Assembly (NCBI RefSeq): GCF_006912135.1
Contig: NZ_VIRS01000004.1
Location: 310,001 to 374,000 of the forward strand
Direction of reading: 5' to 3'
DNA: 64,000 nucleotides
DNA from: Cryptosporangium phraense
Lineage (GTDB): Bacteria; Actinomycetota; Actinomycetes; Mycobacteriales; Cryptosporangiaceae
Position numbers and translations under genes: made by a program. The notes beneath the pieces are model-generated. The model saw only the letters and a program-made list of their open reading frames with translations, had not been told where the DNA came from and made no database searches. This document shows, one piece after another, positions 49,573 to 59,569 of the stretch; within the stretch, counting starts at the first letter, position 1, and each line of letters opens with the position of its first letter.

Positions 49573-50721
49573 CTAGGAGCTCAGCTCGTACGCGGTCTCG
49601 GCGATGAACTGCCCGGCCGCGCCGCTGCACCCGTCGGACTCGCCCGGACGCTTGACCCACAGATACGCCGCCACCTGGGCGTCCCCGGTGGCCGTGGTCG
49701 GGTTGCGGCCCAGCTTGCGGCCCGACGGGTCGCACCACTCCCCGTCGCCGGCCGGGCCGTTGCCGTTGCGTGACGTGTCGACCACCAGCTGCCCGCCGCC
49801 GAGCGCGGCCAGCACCCGCTTGCCGTACGCGACCTCGGCGCCGGACGTCCGGTAGTTCGACGTGTTGAGCGCGATTCCGTCGCCGTAGCGGGCCGCTCCG
49901 GCCCGTTTCGCGCGGCTCGCGGCCTCGCTCGGCCCGAGCCAGGCGGAGTGGCCGACGTCGTAGTAGACGCGCGCCTTGGGGCTCTGCTGTTTGATCGTCT
50001 TCGCGGCGTACCCGAGCAGGTCGAGACGCTCCTGATGGCCGTCGGCGGAGAGGCAGTCGGTCAGGTGCGGGAGCGCGTCCGGTTCGAGGACGACGATCGA
50101 CGTCCCGGAGCCCAGGCCGGACGCGAAATTGCCGATCCAGGTGCGGTAGCCGTCCGCGCTGTCGGCCCCGCCGGCGCTGGCGCCACCACAGTCGCGGTTC
50201 GTCATGTTGTAGGCGACGAGCACCGGCACCCGGCCTCTCGACGCCGCCCGCGCGGCATACGTCCGCACCTCGCCGCGGACGTCTCCGGGGTTGTCGACCG
50301 CGAACCACCGGGCCTGGGGCTGATCAGCGATGCGGTCCCGGATCAGGCCGACCCGCGAGTCGCCGGAATTCGCGGCCACCCACTCCACGGCCTGGCCCTC
50401 GGAATCGACGTAGAGCGGGCCCAAGGCGGCCTTTACCGGCTTGGGCGTCGGCTTCGCCGAGGCCGGAACACCCGGCGGTAAGGCGATGGCCGACCGCTTT
50501 GGCGAAGCGCTCTCACGCGCACCCTTGGATTTGCGGTCCTCGGACGATGAGCATCCAGTGGGGGCGCAGGTGGGTTCCGGGCGACCGGTCGCGTTCGCCG
50601 CGATCAGGCTCGTGCCGCCGATGACGACGGCCGACCCCAGTGCGGCCGCACCCAATCCAGCGGTGAGCACTCGGCCCTTCGTGCGTCCACGACGGTGTCG
50701 AGCGAGAGGCATGCGCTCCAT
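49573..50721 (-). CDS. Secreted glycoside hydrolase family 6 (cellulase/endoglucanase)
   Basis: A 382-residue exported hydrolase. An N-terminal basic segment (RHRRGRTKGR) precedes a hydrophobic signal helix (VLTAGLGAAALGSAVVIGG), and then a Ser/Lys-rich linker. The GH6 domain shows VPVLVAYNMTNRDCGGASAG, catalytic-acid region SIVVLEPDALPHLTDCLSAD, YYDVGHSAWLGPSEAA, and the late GEWCDPSGRKLG and YLWVKRPGESDGC. There is no carbohydrate-binding module. It cleaves beta-1,4-glucan. The start is uncertain: ATG at 50721 is chosen; GTG at 50757 (AAGGG upstream) and ATG at 50712 are alternatives. Confidence 0.9.
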   Translation of the reverse strand: MERMPLARHRRGRTKGRVLTAGLGAAALGSAVVIGGTSLIAANATGRPEPTCAPTGCSSSEDRKSKGARESASPKRSAIALPPGVPASAKPTPKPVKAALGPLYVDSEGQAVEWVAANSGDSRVGLIRDRIADQPQARWFAVDNPGDVRGEVRTYAARAASRGRVPVLVAYNMTNRDCGGASAGGADSADGYRTWIGNFASGLGSGTSIVVLEPDALPHLTDCLSADGHQERLDLLGYAAKTIKQQSPKARVYYDVGHSAWLGPSEAASRAKRAGAARYGDGIALNTSNYRTSGAEVAYGKRVLAALGGGQLVVDTSRNGNGPAGDGEWCDPSGRKLGRNPTTATGDAQVAAYLWVKRPGESDGCSGAAGQFIAETAYELSS

Positions 50722-50757
50722 CTTGTCGAAAGCGAACGCGTGCTCCCATTCCGGCAC

Positions 50758-51001
50758 CCGGCCCTTGAGGACTCTTTAAGAGTTCCTCGTGGTGTTACCA
50801 CTCCCTTCCGGAGTTACACGGTCAATCGCCTTAGACCGCTCCAAATCCCCGCGTTCTGGGTTCACACCGATTCGGCTGAACACTAGGGACCGCATTGAGG
50901 CCTTAATGGTCTCGCGCGACACTTTTCTGTATCACGGGCGGGTAACTTGGCATTCACCCTATTTTGTGGTTCTGTCGTTTTCGTCCGTTCACCGCGGACC
51001 T
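50758..51001. other. Divergent promoter region between GH6 and rpf
   Basis: This 244-base stretch has no gene. It is notably AT-richer than the surroundings. It holds a near-perfect hairpin, GAGGACTCTT pairing with AAGAGTTCCTC around 50766-50787, and CCTATTTTGTGG at 50958-50970, a plausible promoter element for the riboswitch-rpf transcript. Confidence 0.4.
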
Positions 51002-52025
<1,024 letters not shown>

Positions 52026-52045
52026 ACGGACAGAACACCTGAAAG

Positions 52046-52079
52046 CAGGGGGTCCCGGTCGCCGTGCCGGGACCCCCTG
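52046..52079 (+). terminator. Terminator hairpin after rpf
   Basis: A 13-bp perfect stem, CAGGGGGTCCCGG at 52046-52058 with its complement at 52067-52079, and an 8-base loop. Confidence 0.85.
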
Positions 52080-52201
52080 GCGTACGGCCGTCCGAGTCGG
52101 TCTGAACGGAGGACTGCGGGCCGCCCGGCGCGACCGCCATCATGGCTCTTCCTGCAGGTGGCGGGGGTCACGCCTGCCGTAAATGACCACAAAGGAGTGT
52201 C

Positions 52202-52648
52202 ATGTCGGCCACACCGGGCGCGGTCGCCGACGAGCTGAGCGTGCTGCTCGGTCGGCTACATCGGACACTTCGCCGGGCGTCCCGGAGCGACCTGCCGGAC
52301 GAGCCGCTCCCGTCCGCGCAGATGGAAGTGTTACGCGTCGTGCAGAACGCGCCCGGCATCGGGGTGAAGGCGGTCGCGGCCGCGCTGGGCACCGCGCCGA
52401 ACACCGTGAGCACGCTGGTCGGCGATCTCACCGCCAGCGGACACCTGGAGCGCCTGCCCGATCCGCAGAACCGCCGCGCGGTCCGGCTCACGCTGACGGC
52501 GTCGGCGACCGAGCTCGTCGACGGGTACACCGATCACCGGCGCCGGATCGCCGCGGCCGCCGCCGAGCAGCTCGGATCCGACGATCTCGAGGCGCTCGCG
52601 GCCGCCCTCCCGGCACTGAACCGCCTGCTGGTCTTACTGGGCGGCTAG
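52202..52648 (+). CDS. MarR family transcriptional regulator
   Basis: A 148-residue winged-helix regulator. PSAQMEVLRVVQNAPGIGVK, then VAAALGTAPNTVSTLVGDLT (recognition helix), and the wing LERLPDPQNRRAVRLTLTAS give the MarR pattern with the conserved D-x-R-R. AAGGAG precedes the ATG. No partner gene is attached, so the target is unknown. Its TAG stop lies inside the left arm of the foldback element at 52645-52828. Confidence 0.9.
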   Translation: MSATPGAVADELSVLLGRLHRTLRRASRSDLPDEPLPSAQMEVLRVVQNAPGIGVKAVAAALGTAPNTVSTLVGDLTASGHLERLPDPQNRRAVRLTLTASATELVDGYTDHRRRIAAAAAEQLGSDDLEALAAALPALNRLLVLLGG

Positions 52649-52828
52649 GCCCTGTCCTGCGAATCTCGCTCGCAGCGAGGCACCGCTCAGCCGTCGTCAG
52701 GCAAGGCGGAGGGATGTCCGGCTGTCGCTCATTTGGTGCAGCTGTTGTATCCGGACATCCCGACAACGCGGCCTGGCGGCGGCTGAGCGGAGCCGCAGCC
52801 GAGCACGGATTCGCAGGACAGGGCCTAG
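52645..52828. mobile_element. 184-bp foldback element (MITE-like), no transposase
   Basis: The outer arms, 52645-52665 and 52808-52828, are a perfect 21-bp inverted repeat bounded by CTAG. Further in, CCGCTCAGCCG (52683-52693) pairs with 52780-52790, and GGGATGTCCGG (52711-52721) pairs with 52751-52761, around a 29-base loop. The whole unit is therefore one imperfect palindrome. The CTAG ends supply the stop codon of marR on the left and of the large helicase gene on the right. A miniature inverted-repeat transposon fits best; a very large bidirectional terminator is the alternative. Confidence 0.65.
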
Positions 52829-55800
52829 GACCGTCGCAGCAGGACCGTGGGACTCTCCGGGTCCGGAGTGAAGCGGACCAGGCCGACCGGGCCGTAGGCC
52901 GGGTCGACGACCGGGACGTCCTGGCCCTGCTCGGCCGCGGACACGATCGCGGTCGCTTCCGCCGCGGTCAGCCAGCCCGCCGTCTCCGTGCTCGCCTCTT
53001 CCTGACGCATCAGCTCGACGTTGGCCCGGTTGCGTTGCGCCTCGATCGAGCCGTCCGGGTAGTAGCAGGCCCAGCCGACGATCTTGCCGCCCAGCTGCAC
53101 CGGGGTGTCCACTCCCGAGCGATAGGCCCGCAGGATCGCGCGGGCCTCGTCCGGGCGGATCGCGCCGACCTCCTGGTACGACACCTCGACCGCGGGTTCC
53201 GGTTCCGGCTCGGGCTCCTTGATCACCGGGAGCTGACGGGTCAGGTCGGTCGGTTCGTCCTTCTGTTCCTTCCACCAGCTGACCGGCGAACCGGCCGGCG
53301 AGACCTGGGCCGCGCCGTCCGGGGCCGGGGAGGTCGGGCGACGGGTGGGGAGCGCCGGGGGCGTCAGCGGGACGAGTACCGCGTCGGCGGTCTTGGCCAG
53401 GCCGGGGAGACGGATCGCCGGGTGGGACGGGTCGCGGCGGAGCAGTTCGTCGGGGGTCGGGATCGTGGGGGCGTCGACCATCGAGGGTTCGAGGTTCTGC
53501 ACCGCGGTGCGGAGTTCGTCGAGGCGGCCGGCGATGGCCGGTTCCGGCTCTTCGTCGTCGGCAGGTTCCGGGTCGGGCACGGTGATCATCGGGAGCAGGA
53601 CGGTGAGGTCGTTGTAGGGCGCGGGGGTCTCGGCCGGCCAGTCGTCGGCCCACTCGTCCGGGTCGTCGGAATCTTCCTCGGCCGCCGGGAGCGTGACCTC
53701 AGGGTCGGTGGCCTCGTCGGGGAGGTCGGGCCTGGCCTCGGCGACGACGAGGGGAGCCTCGTCCTCCGGCGCTTCATCGATCGGTTCCTCGGCCGGCGCC
53801 TCGTCGACCGGCGTCACCTCGGTCTCCGCCTCGTCGGCCGACCGGGCCGGCTGCGCCTCGCGGTCCGGCTGCTCGTCGTAGGCCGGCTGCTCGTCATACG
53901 CAGGCTGGGTCTCGTCGGCCGGCCAGGCCGGCTGGGCGTCCTCGGCCGGCCAGGCCGGCTGGGCGTCCTCGGCCGGCCAGGCCGGCTGGGCGTCCTCGGC
54001 CGGCTCGGCCGGGTCGCGGGCCACCAGCCAGCGGGATTCCTCCGGCAGGAGGCCGAGGTCGTCCATCAGGGGCCAGAGGCCGGCCAGCGCGGCGTCCGGG
54101 TCGCGGGCGAACAGCGTGCCGCGCACCCGCCAGAACACGCACCCGCCGACCCGCTCCAGCACGGCCTGCCGACGCATCTCCTCGGCCCACCGGGCCGCAC
54201 CCCGGTACCGCCCGTGATCGCACTCGATCGCCAGCCGGCGCCCGTCGTTCGTCGGCAGCACGAAGTCGACCCGGTGCCGCCCGATCGGGTACTGCACGGC
54301 CGGACGCACGCCCAGGTCGAGCAGCCGGCGCAGGACCGACCGCTCCAGTTCGGACTCGCACGCCGCGTACAGCGTCTCGTCCGGGATCGGCTCGGCCGCC
54401 ACGGCGGCCAGCCCGAGCTTCGGCGCCGCGCAGTACCGCAGCAGCGCGGCCCGGGCGTCGTCCGGATGGAGGTTCTCCGGGCCGACCGAGTGGAACACCC
54501 ACATCTGGTCCTTGGCCCGGCTCGCGGCGACGTTGACCCGGCGGTGGTGGTCGGCCCCGGTGAAGGCGGCTCGCGCTTCGTCGCGGTCGGACACGACCAG
54601 GCTGACGAACATCACGTCCCGCTCGGCGCCCTGGAACGTGTACGAGTCGCCGACCTTGAGCGCCCGCCGGGCCATCTCCTGCTCGCCCAGGTGACGCACG
54701 AGCTGCTCGTTGATGTACTGCGCCTGCCCGCTGCTGGCCAGCAGGCTGATCACGCCGAACGTCAGCCCGGCGTACTCGGGGTCGGCGGCCAGCCGGGAGA
54801 TCGTCGCGACCAGCGCGTCGGCCTCGGCCAGGTTGACCTCGCCGTACCGGTCGCGCTTCTCGCGCATGCCCGGCACCCGCACGACCCGCACCGGGTCGAG
54901 CTTGCCGCGGTCGGCCCGCAGCGGCTGGACCGTGCCGTCGTACCACTGCTCGCTGGAGAACGAGATGATCTCCGGCACGCACCGGAAGTGCTCGGTGAGC
55001 ATCAGCGGTTCCGGCGACCGGCGCACCGCGTGGTCGTACAGGCTCGTCGTCACGTCGAACAGCGGCCACGACGGCAGGTCACCCAGGTGGTCCTGCCCGA
55101 GCCGGGCCACCTCGTCGTGGGCCAGCCCGATCGCGTACGGCCCGATCTGCCGGTCGTCGCCGACGACGACGGCCCTGGTCCCCAGCGACAGCACCGGCAT
55201 CGACAGCAGCCCGCACTGGCTCGCCTCGTCGACGATCACCACGTCGAACGGCGTCGTCCCGCCGGTGAACTGCGCCACCGCCCGGTCGACCGACATGATC
55301 CAGACCGGTACCGCGGCCACCGCGTCCCGCATGTGCTGCTGCGCCAGCGCGGTCCAGCCGGCCGACCGGCGTCCGGATCCCTTTCCGACCTTGCGCAATG
55401 CGGACGCCCAGCCGGCCAGCGCGTCGCGGGCCTGATCGTCCATCCGGCCTGCCGCCGCCAGCCAGGCCGACCGGGTGGCCAGCTCGCCGACCAGTTCCCG
55501 GGCCCGCTCGCGCAGCGCGTCGGCCTGCCGCCCGAGCGCGCCGGTGTCTTCCGGCCCGATGACGAGCCGGAGCCAGGTGTCGGCGCGTCGCCAGTTCCAG
55601 GCCTGGTGGCTGGTCGCCGGGTCGGGCAGCCGGCCCTCGGCGGCGATCCGGCTGGCCCACAGCGGCGCCACGGTGGCCAGCGACGCGTGCAGCTCCTGCC
55701 AGCGCTGCATGGCCGGACCGGCGGCACGCAGCCGGTCGGCGTCCGCGAGCACGGCCTCCCAGAGGTCGTAGTCGCCGGTCGCCCAGGCCCGGTCGAGCTC

Positions 55801-58404
55801 GCGCCAGTGCGGCGACGCGTTGGCGTCCAGCAGCGCCTCGTCGAGCACCGCGCGGACCGCCCGGCCTTCGCGCTCGGCGTCGTCGCTGTCGAAGACCGCC
55901 ACCAGCTCGGCGACCCGCGTCGCCACCGTGGCCAGCGCGTTCGGGTCGGCCCAGTCGGCCTCGCCGGGGTTGCCGGCCCGCAGGTAGGGGGCCAGCCGGT
56001 CGCGCACGGTCGGCCAGTAGCGCAGCCCGATGTCGACGACGTCCCCGACCTCGCGCAGGTACCCGCCGATCACCTCGACCGTGCTGGGGTCGTCGGGCGC
56101 CTGCGGGCCGTCGAGCTCGGCGACGAAGTGGTTCCAGCGCTCGGTGAGGCGGTGGCGGGCCCAGTCCAGCCGCACGGTCGCGAGAGCGGCGTCCACGTCG
56201 TCGACCGTGCGCAGCGGAGCGCCGTCGACGCGGATCTCGTCCCGGACGGAGGCCAGCCGACGGTGGATCAGACGGCTGACCCCGCGCGCCTCCACCAGGC
56301 GTAGCCGCAGCATGTCGAGGTCGGTGCGGAGCTGACGCGGGTCGGCCCAGAGTTCGTCCGGGATCTGCACCGCGCGTCCGGCCAGGACGCTGCGCCAGCG
56401 GGCGGTCTCGGTGAGCATCTCGGTGCAGCCGGCGACCTCGGCCTGGCAGGTCTCACGCCAGGCCGGCGAGACCGCGAGCCGACCGGCGAGCCGCCACTGC
56501 CAGGGCTGGTAGGCCCGGGCCCGGTGGGCGATCCGCCAGATCTCGTCGGCCGTCCCGGCGATCGTCGGACGTCCGGCCGACCGCACCGCGTTGATGTCGA
56601 CGCCGAGCGACGCGAGCGAACCGACCCGCTGGCGCAGCGACTCGCTGTGCTCGTCGGCGCGGGCCAACCGGCTGCCGTCGGGAAGGGACTCCCGCTCCGG
56701 GAGCCGGCGCTGGGCGTCGCCCAGGTCCTCCGGCCGGTAGGTGTTCGTGAGCACGGTGAACTCGGCGAACTCAGCGTCGGTGAGCGGGAACGGCGCGGAC
56801 GGGTCGATCGTGTCGGCGACCAGCGCGAGCCGGGCCTCGTTGGCCCACAGCCACTCGGCCACCTCGACCGCGGTCGCCTCGGCGCCGTCGACCAGGAACG
56901 TGCTGCTCTCGCGGTCGGCGACCGTGCGCATCGCGTTGTACCTGCCGGCCAGGTCCTGCTCGGCGGTGTCGAGCGCGGCCCAGAGCTCGGCCAGGCTCTC
57001 GGCCGCGGCCTCCTGGTCGAGCGCGCCGGCCTCGGCCTGCAGCTGGCGGACCGCGGTCTCCAGCTGCCCCAGCTGCTTGGCGCTGGACCCCATCACGCTG
57101 ATCGCCAGCGGTTTCAGCGCCTGCGGGAGCTTGTCGCGCACCTCGGCCAGCGGTTCGTCGCGATGGGACACGACCAGCACCCGGCGGCCGTGCGCGACCA
57201 GGTGGCAGATCAGGTTCGCGATCGTGTGGGTCTTGCCGGTGCCGGGCGGGCCCTGCACCGCGACCATCCGCTGCCGGGCCAGCCGGCGCGCGATCGTCTC
57301 CTGCTCGAGGTTCGCGGGCAGCGGGAACAGCAGCCGCTCGCCGATCGACTGCCACTGCTCGGGCGGGTCGTCGGGCAGCACGAGCGTCGACGGGTCGTCG
57401 GCCAGCAGCGCGGCCAGCGACCCGGACGGGACGTGCCCGGCCGCGAGCGCGGCCCGGAAATCGCCCAGGAACCCGGCCAGCGCGGTCCGCCGGGGCCGGA
57501 GCATCAGCAGGCTGGTGTCGCGGATGTGCGGCTCGGCGAGTTGGGCGTCGTGGCGGACGACCCGCGGTGGCAGGCCGAGACGACGCAGCGCCGAGCGGTA
57601 GAACTCGGTGCGGGCGGCCTGCTCCCAGGGGTCGAGGCTCATCGCGCCGCCCGGGCCGGCCAGGTCGTGCAGGCGGGCGTCCGGTGCGTCGGGCAGCGCT
57701 TCGAACGCGTCGGTCTGCAGCCGGAGCTCGCCGGTCGGCGTCACGGTGAGCGCGCCGGAGTCGGGGTCGACGTCGATCGAGATCGGCGCGGCCAGCAGCG
57801 GGTCTTCGACGGTCAGGCCGCCGACCAGGCCGCGGAACAGGCCGAAGCCCCAGACCAGCTCGTGCGAGGCCTCCAGCCGCACGGCCGCCTGACGGAGCTC
57901 GACCAGCCGCGAATACGTGCCACGGACCGCGTCGGCCTCGGCCGCCTTGATCGACCAGGGTTGCCAGAGCCGGGCCAGCCACTCGTCGACGGCGGGCTCG
58001 ACGGCGTCCAGATCGAGGTCGGGGTCGCGCTCGGCCGCGATCTCGCGCCACCCCTCGCGGAGCGCGGGGCGGCGGCGGGGGTCGTCGACCGTGCCGTCGA
58101 GGAGCGAGCGGACGACGGCCGGCAGGTCCGGCGGACGCGGCCGCGGCGGACGACGGAGCTCGAGCCATCGCTCGGCCTCGGGCGCGGGTTCGGTCTCGGG
58201 GATCGGGTCACCGGCGAGCCAGCAGCCCGGTTTCCCGGCCGGAAGGGTCGCCTGCCACACGACCGACTCGGCCGCGTCGAGCGTTCGGGCCGGGCGGGCG
58301 GAGAGCGCTCGCACCGCCGATAGATAGTCGGCGAAGCGCGACACGCGACTACGTAATGCCTCGACCCGGTCGGTCGCCGCCGTCACTGGAAACACCGCCG
58401 TCAC
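52825..58404 (-). CDS. Giant SF1 helicase-nuclease (Hhe/DUF4011-like) with acidic repeat tail
   Basis: A 1859-residue protein. N-terminal 350 residues: DUF4011-like region. SF1 helicase: Walker A GPPGTGKTHTIANLI near residue 385, motif II DEASQCGLLSMPVLS near 1058, motif III GDDRQIGPYAIG, motif V/VI DSYTFQGAERDVMFVSLVVS and RRVNVAASRAKDQMWVF near 1250-1300. Vsr/DUF559-like endonuclease at about 1365-1450: HRVDFVLPTNDGRRLAIECD, FWRVRGTLFARD. Next come 9-residue repeats of AQPAWPAED, about 200 acidic residues and a C-terminal segment (WACYYPDGSIEAQRNRANVE). GTG 58404 is chosen because GAGAGG precedes it. The architecture resembles the Hhe anti-phage protein. A defence role is inferred. Confidence 0.85.
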   Translation of the reverse strand: MTAVFPVTAATDRVEALRSRVSRFADYLSAVRALSARPARTLDAAESVVWQATLPAGKPGCWLAGDPIPETEPAPEAERWLELRRPPRPRPPDLPAVVRSLLDGTVDDPRRRPALREGWREIAAERDPDLDLDAVEPAVDEWLARLWQPWSIKAAEADAVRGTYSRLVELRQAAVRLEASHELVWGFGLFRGLVGGLTVEDPLLAAPISIDVDPDSGALTVTPTGELRLQTDAFEALPDAPDARLHDLAGPGGAMSLDPWEQAARTEFYRSALRRLGLPPRVVRHDAQLAEPHIRDTSLLMLRPRRTALAGFLGDFRAALAAGHVPSGSLAALLADDPSTLVLPDDPPEQWQSIGERLLFPLPANLEQETIARRLARQRMVAVQGPPGTGKTHTIANLICHLVAHGRRVLVVSHRDEPLAEVRDKLPQALKPLAISVMGSSAKQLGQLETAVRQLQAEAGALDQEAAAESLAELWAALDTAEQDLAGRYNAMRTVADRESSTFLVDGAEATAVEVAEWLWANEARLALVADTIDPSAPFPLTDAEFAEFTVLTNTYRPEDLGDAQRRLPERESLPDGSRLARADEHSESLRQRVGSLASLGVDINAVRSAGRPTIAGTADEIWRIAHRARAYQPWQWRLAGRLAVSPAWRETCQAEVAGCTEMLTETARWRSVLAGRAVQIPDELWADPRQLRTDLDMLRLRLVEARGVSRLIHRRLASVRDEIRVDGAPLRTVDDVDAALATVRLDWARHRLTERWNHFVAELDGPQAPDDPSTVEVIGGYLREVGDVVDIGLRYWPTVRDRLAPYLRAGNPGEADWADPNALATVATRVAELVAVFDSDDAEREGRAVRAVLDEALLDANASPHWRELDRAWATGDYDLWEAVLADADRLRAAGPAMQRWQELHASLATVAPLWASRIAAEGRLPDPATSHQAWNWRRADTWLRLVIGPEDTGALGRQADALRERARELVGELATRSAWLAAAGRMDDQARDALAGWASALRKVGKGSGRRSAGWTALAQQHMRDAVAAVPVWIMSVDRAVAQFTGGTTPFDVVIVDEASQCGLLSMPVLSLGTRAVVVGDDRQIGPYAIGLAHDEVARLGQDHLGDLPSWPLFDVTTSLYDHAVRRSPEPLMLTEHFRCVPEIISFSSEQWYDGTVQPLRADRGKLDPVRVVRVPGMREKRDRYGEVNLAEADALVATISRLAADPEYAGLTFGVISLLASSGQAQYINEQLVRHLGEQEMARRALKVGDSYTFQGAERDVMFVSLVVSDRDEARAAFTGADHHRRVNVAASRAKDQMWVFHSVGPENLHPDDARAALLRYCAAPKLGLAAVAAEPIPDETLYAACESELERSVLRRLLDLGVRPAVQYPIGRHRVDFVLPTNDGRRLAIECDHGRYRGAARWAEEMRRQAVLERVGGCVFWRVRGTLFARDPDAALAGLWPLMDDLGLLPEESRWLVARDPAEPAEDAQPAWPAEDAQPAWPAEDAQPAWPADETQPAYDEQPAYDEQPDREAQPARSADEAETEVTPVDEAPAEEPIDEAPEDEAPLVVAEARPDLPDEATDPEVTLPAAEEDSDDPDEWADDWPAETPAPYNDLTVLLPMITVPDPEPADDEEPEPAIAGRLDELRTAVQNLEPSMVDAPTIPTPDELLRRDPSHPAIRLPGLAKTADAVLVPLTPPALPTRRPTSPAPDGAAQVSPAGSPVSWWKEQKDEPTDLTRQLPVIKEPEPEPEPAVEVSYQEVGAIRPDEARAILRAYRSGVDTPVQLGGKIVGWACYYPDGSIEAQRNRANVELMRQEEASTETAGWLTAAEATAIVSAAEQGQDVPVVDPAYGPVGLVRFTPDPESPTVLLRRS
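53914..53994 (-). repeat. 27-bp tandem repeat, three copies, in the helicase gene
   Basis: Three near-identical 27-base units at 53914-53940, 53941-53967 and 53968-53994 encode AQPAWPAED. The second and third units are identical, so copy number may vary between strains. Confidence 0.85.
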
Positions 58405-58766
58405 TAGCGCCTCTCGATCCCCCACCGGCCTTCGGCCGACCGTACCGGTGAACACCGCCCCGAGGGCAGGGGTCCAGCGACACCTCACCCGGCCGGATGA
58501 GGCACGGTAGACCACCTGACTACCCTGTGGCATCCGGTGACTACGAGCCGAGATCGCGCCCTTGCGACGAGCGAGAATTTACGTCACTCGACTCGCGGCC
58601 GCGTCGACGGCTCCACCCGACGCTCGAATCGCTCGATCATCGCGGTGAGAGCGGCGCGTGATTCGTCGCTCGATCCGGCGTGATCGCGTAGGTGGTGCGG
58701 CTCCGGTTGCCGGTACTTCAGACTGGAGCAACCCTGATGCTCCAGACTTGAGCGAGGGAGGGCTCG
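58405..58766. other. Divergent intergenic region (362 bp)
   Basis: No gene is supported; the open frames give low-complexity Arg/Ser products. It carries the divergent promoters of the giant helicase and MDMPI genes. An inverted repeat AGACTGGAGCAACCCTGATGCTCCAGACT-like unit lies at about 58720-58749, reading CAGACTGGAGCA then TGCTCCAGACTTG: the 9-base arms TGGAGCA and TGCTCCA flank ACCCTGA, close to the MDMPI start, and may be an operator or leader hairpin. Confidence 0.4.
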
Positions 58767-59432
58767 ATGCGCGCGGAGATCGAGGACGCACTGGAGCGGG
58801 CGCACTCGCGGTTCGTCGCGTCGGTGCGGGCGACCCCGGCCGGGGCGGGCGGGCGGACCGTGCCCGCCTGTCCGGAGTGGTCGGTGGCCGACCTGGTCGC
58901 GCACGTGCTCACGGTCTACCGGCGGGCGCTCGGTGACCGGCGCCGGAGCAGGACTCCGGAGGAGACCGCCGCGCTGAACGCCACGGTTCTGGCCGAGACC
59001 CCGGAGCGCGACCTCGCCGTGCTCGCCTCCCTGCTCGAGGCCGACGGTCCGGCGAGCTTCGCCGTGCTCCGCGGGTTTCCCGACGACCTCAGCTTCCGCT
59101 TCCACGGCGGCGGACGCACCACGGTGACGCCGGTCAGCGCGGTGATCCTGGGCGAGCTGCTGATCCACGGGCACGATCTGGCCGAGGCGACCGGCGGTTC
59201 CTGGACGATTCCCCCGGACGAGGCGTCGCTGGTGCTCCGCGGGGCGAGCGCACCGGGGCCGGACGGGTACCCGCCGATCTTCGCGGCCTGGCTCGCGCCG
59301 GGCGGGGAAAAGTTGCTCGCCGCGGTGACCGAGGGCGACGACCCGGTCGGGACGATGCTCGCGCTCTACCGCCGCACCGCCCCGACCACCCCGTCGGTCA
59401 CCGCCCTGGCTCCTTACCTGCGCTCGCTCTAG
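58767..59432 (+). CDS. Mycothiol-dependent maleylpyruvate isomerase (MDMPI/DinB-fold) family protein
   Basis: A 221-residue protein of the TIGR03083 group. RTVPACPEWSVADLVAHVLT gives the conserved W-S-V-x-D-L-x-x-H metal-binding helix, and VILGELLIHGHDLAEATG carries the second pair of His and Asp. The DinB four-helix fold uses a divalent metal and usually mycothiol. The substrate is unknown; most members are uncharacterised. GAGGGAGGG lies before the ATG. It is a single-gene unit between two long minus-strand genes. Confidence 0.88.
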   Translation: MRAEIEDALERAHSRFVASVRATPAGAGGRTVPACPEWSVADLVAHVLTVYRRALGDRRRSRTPEETAALNATVLAETPERDLAVLASLLEADGPASFAVLRGFPDDLSFRFHGGGRTTVTPVSAVILGELLIHGHDLAEATGGSWTIPPDEASLVLRGASAPGPDGYPPIFAAWLAPGGEKLLAAVTEGDDPVGTMLALYRRTAPTTPSVTALAPYLRSL

Positions 59433-59569
59433 GACCCGGCACGGAGCGGCAGCGCGGTCTGCCAGAGCAGCGCCCGGGCCAGGACGCTCGCCTACATGCC
59501 CTGCGCGGACAGCGCAGCCAGGGACCGGCGTCGGTCCACGACCGGGCCGGCGCCACACCCGACATTTCC
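59433..59569. terminator. Intergenic gap with two short hairpins
   Basis: Two hairpins, CTGCGC-N5-GCGCAG at 59501-59517 and GGACCG-GCGT-CGGTCC at 59522-59537, lie between the convergent MDMPI and XPB-associated genes and could stop transcription from both sides. Confidence 0.45.

Noticed and set aside
52645-52828. Intact insertion sequence
   Set aside because: At 184 bp it is too short for a transposase gene, and no transposase is seen nearby; it is kept as a MITE-like foldback.
53914-53994. Short regular repeats that might suggest a CRISPR array
   Set aside because: The units are contiguous with no spacers and lie in frame inside a coding sequence.
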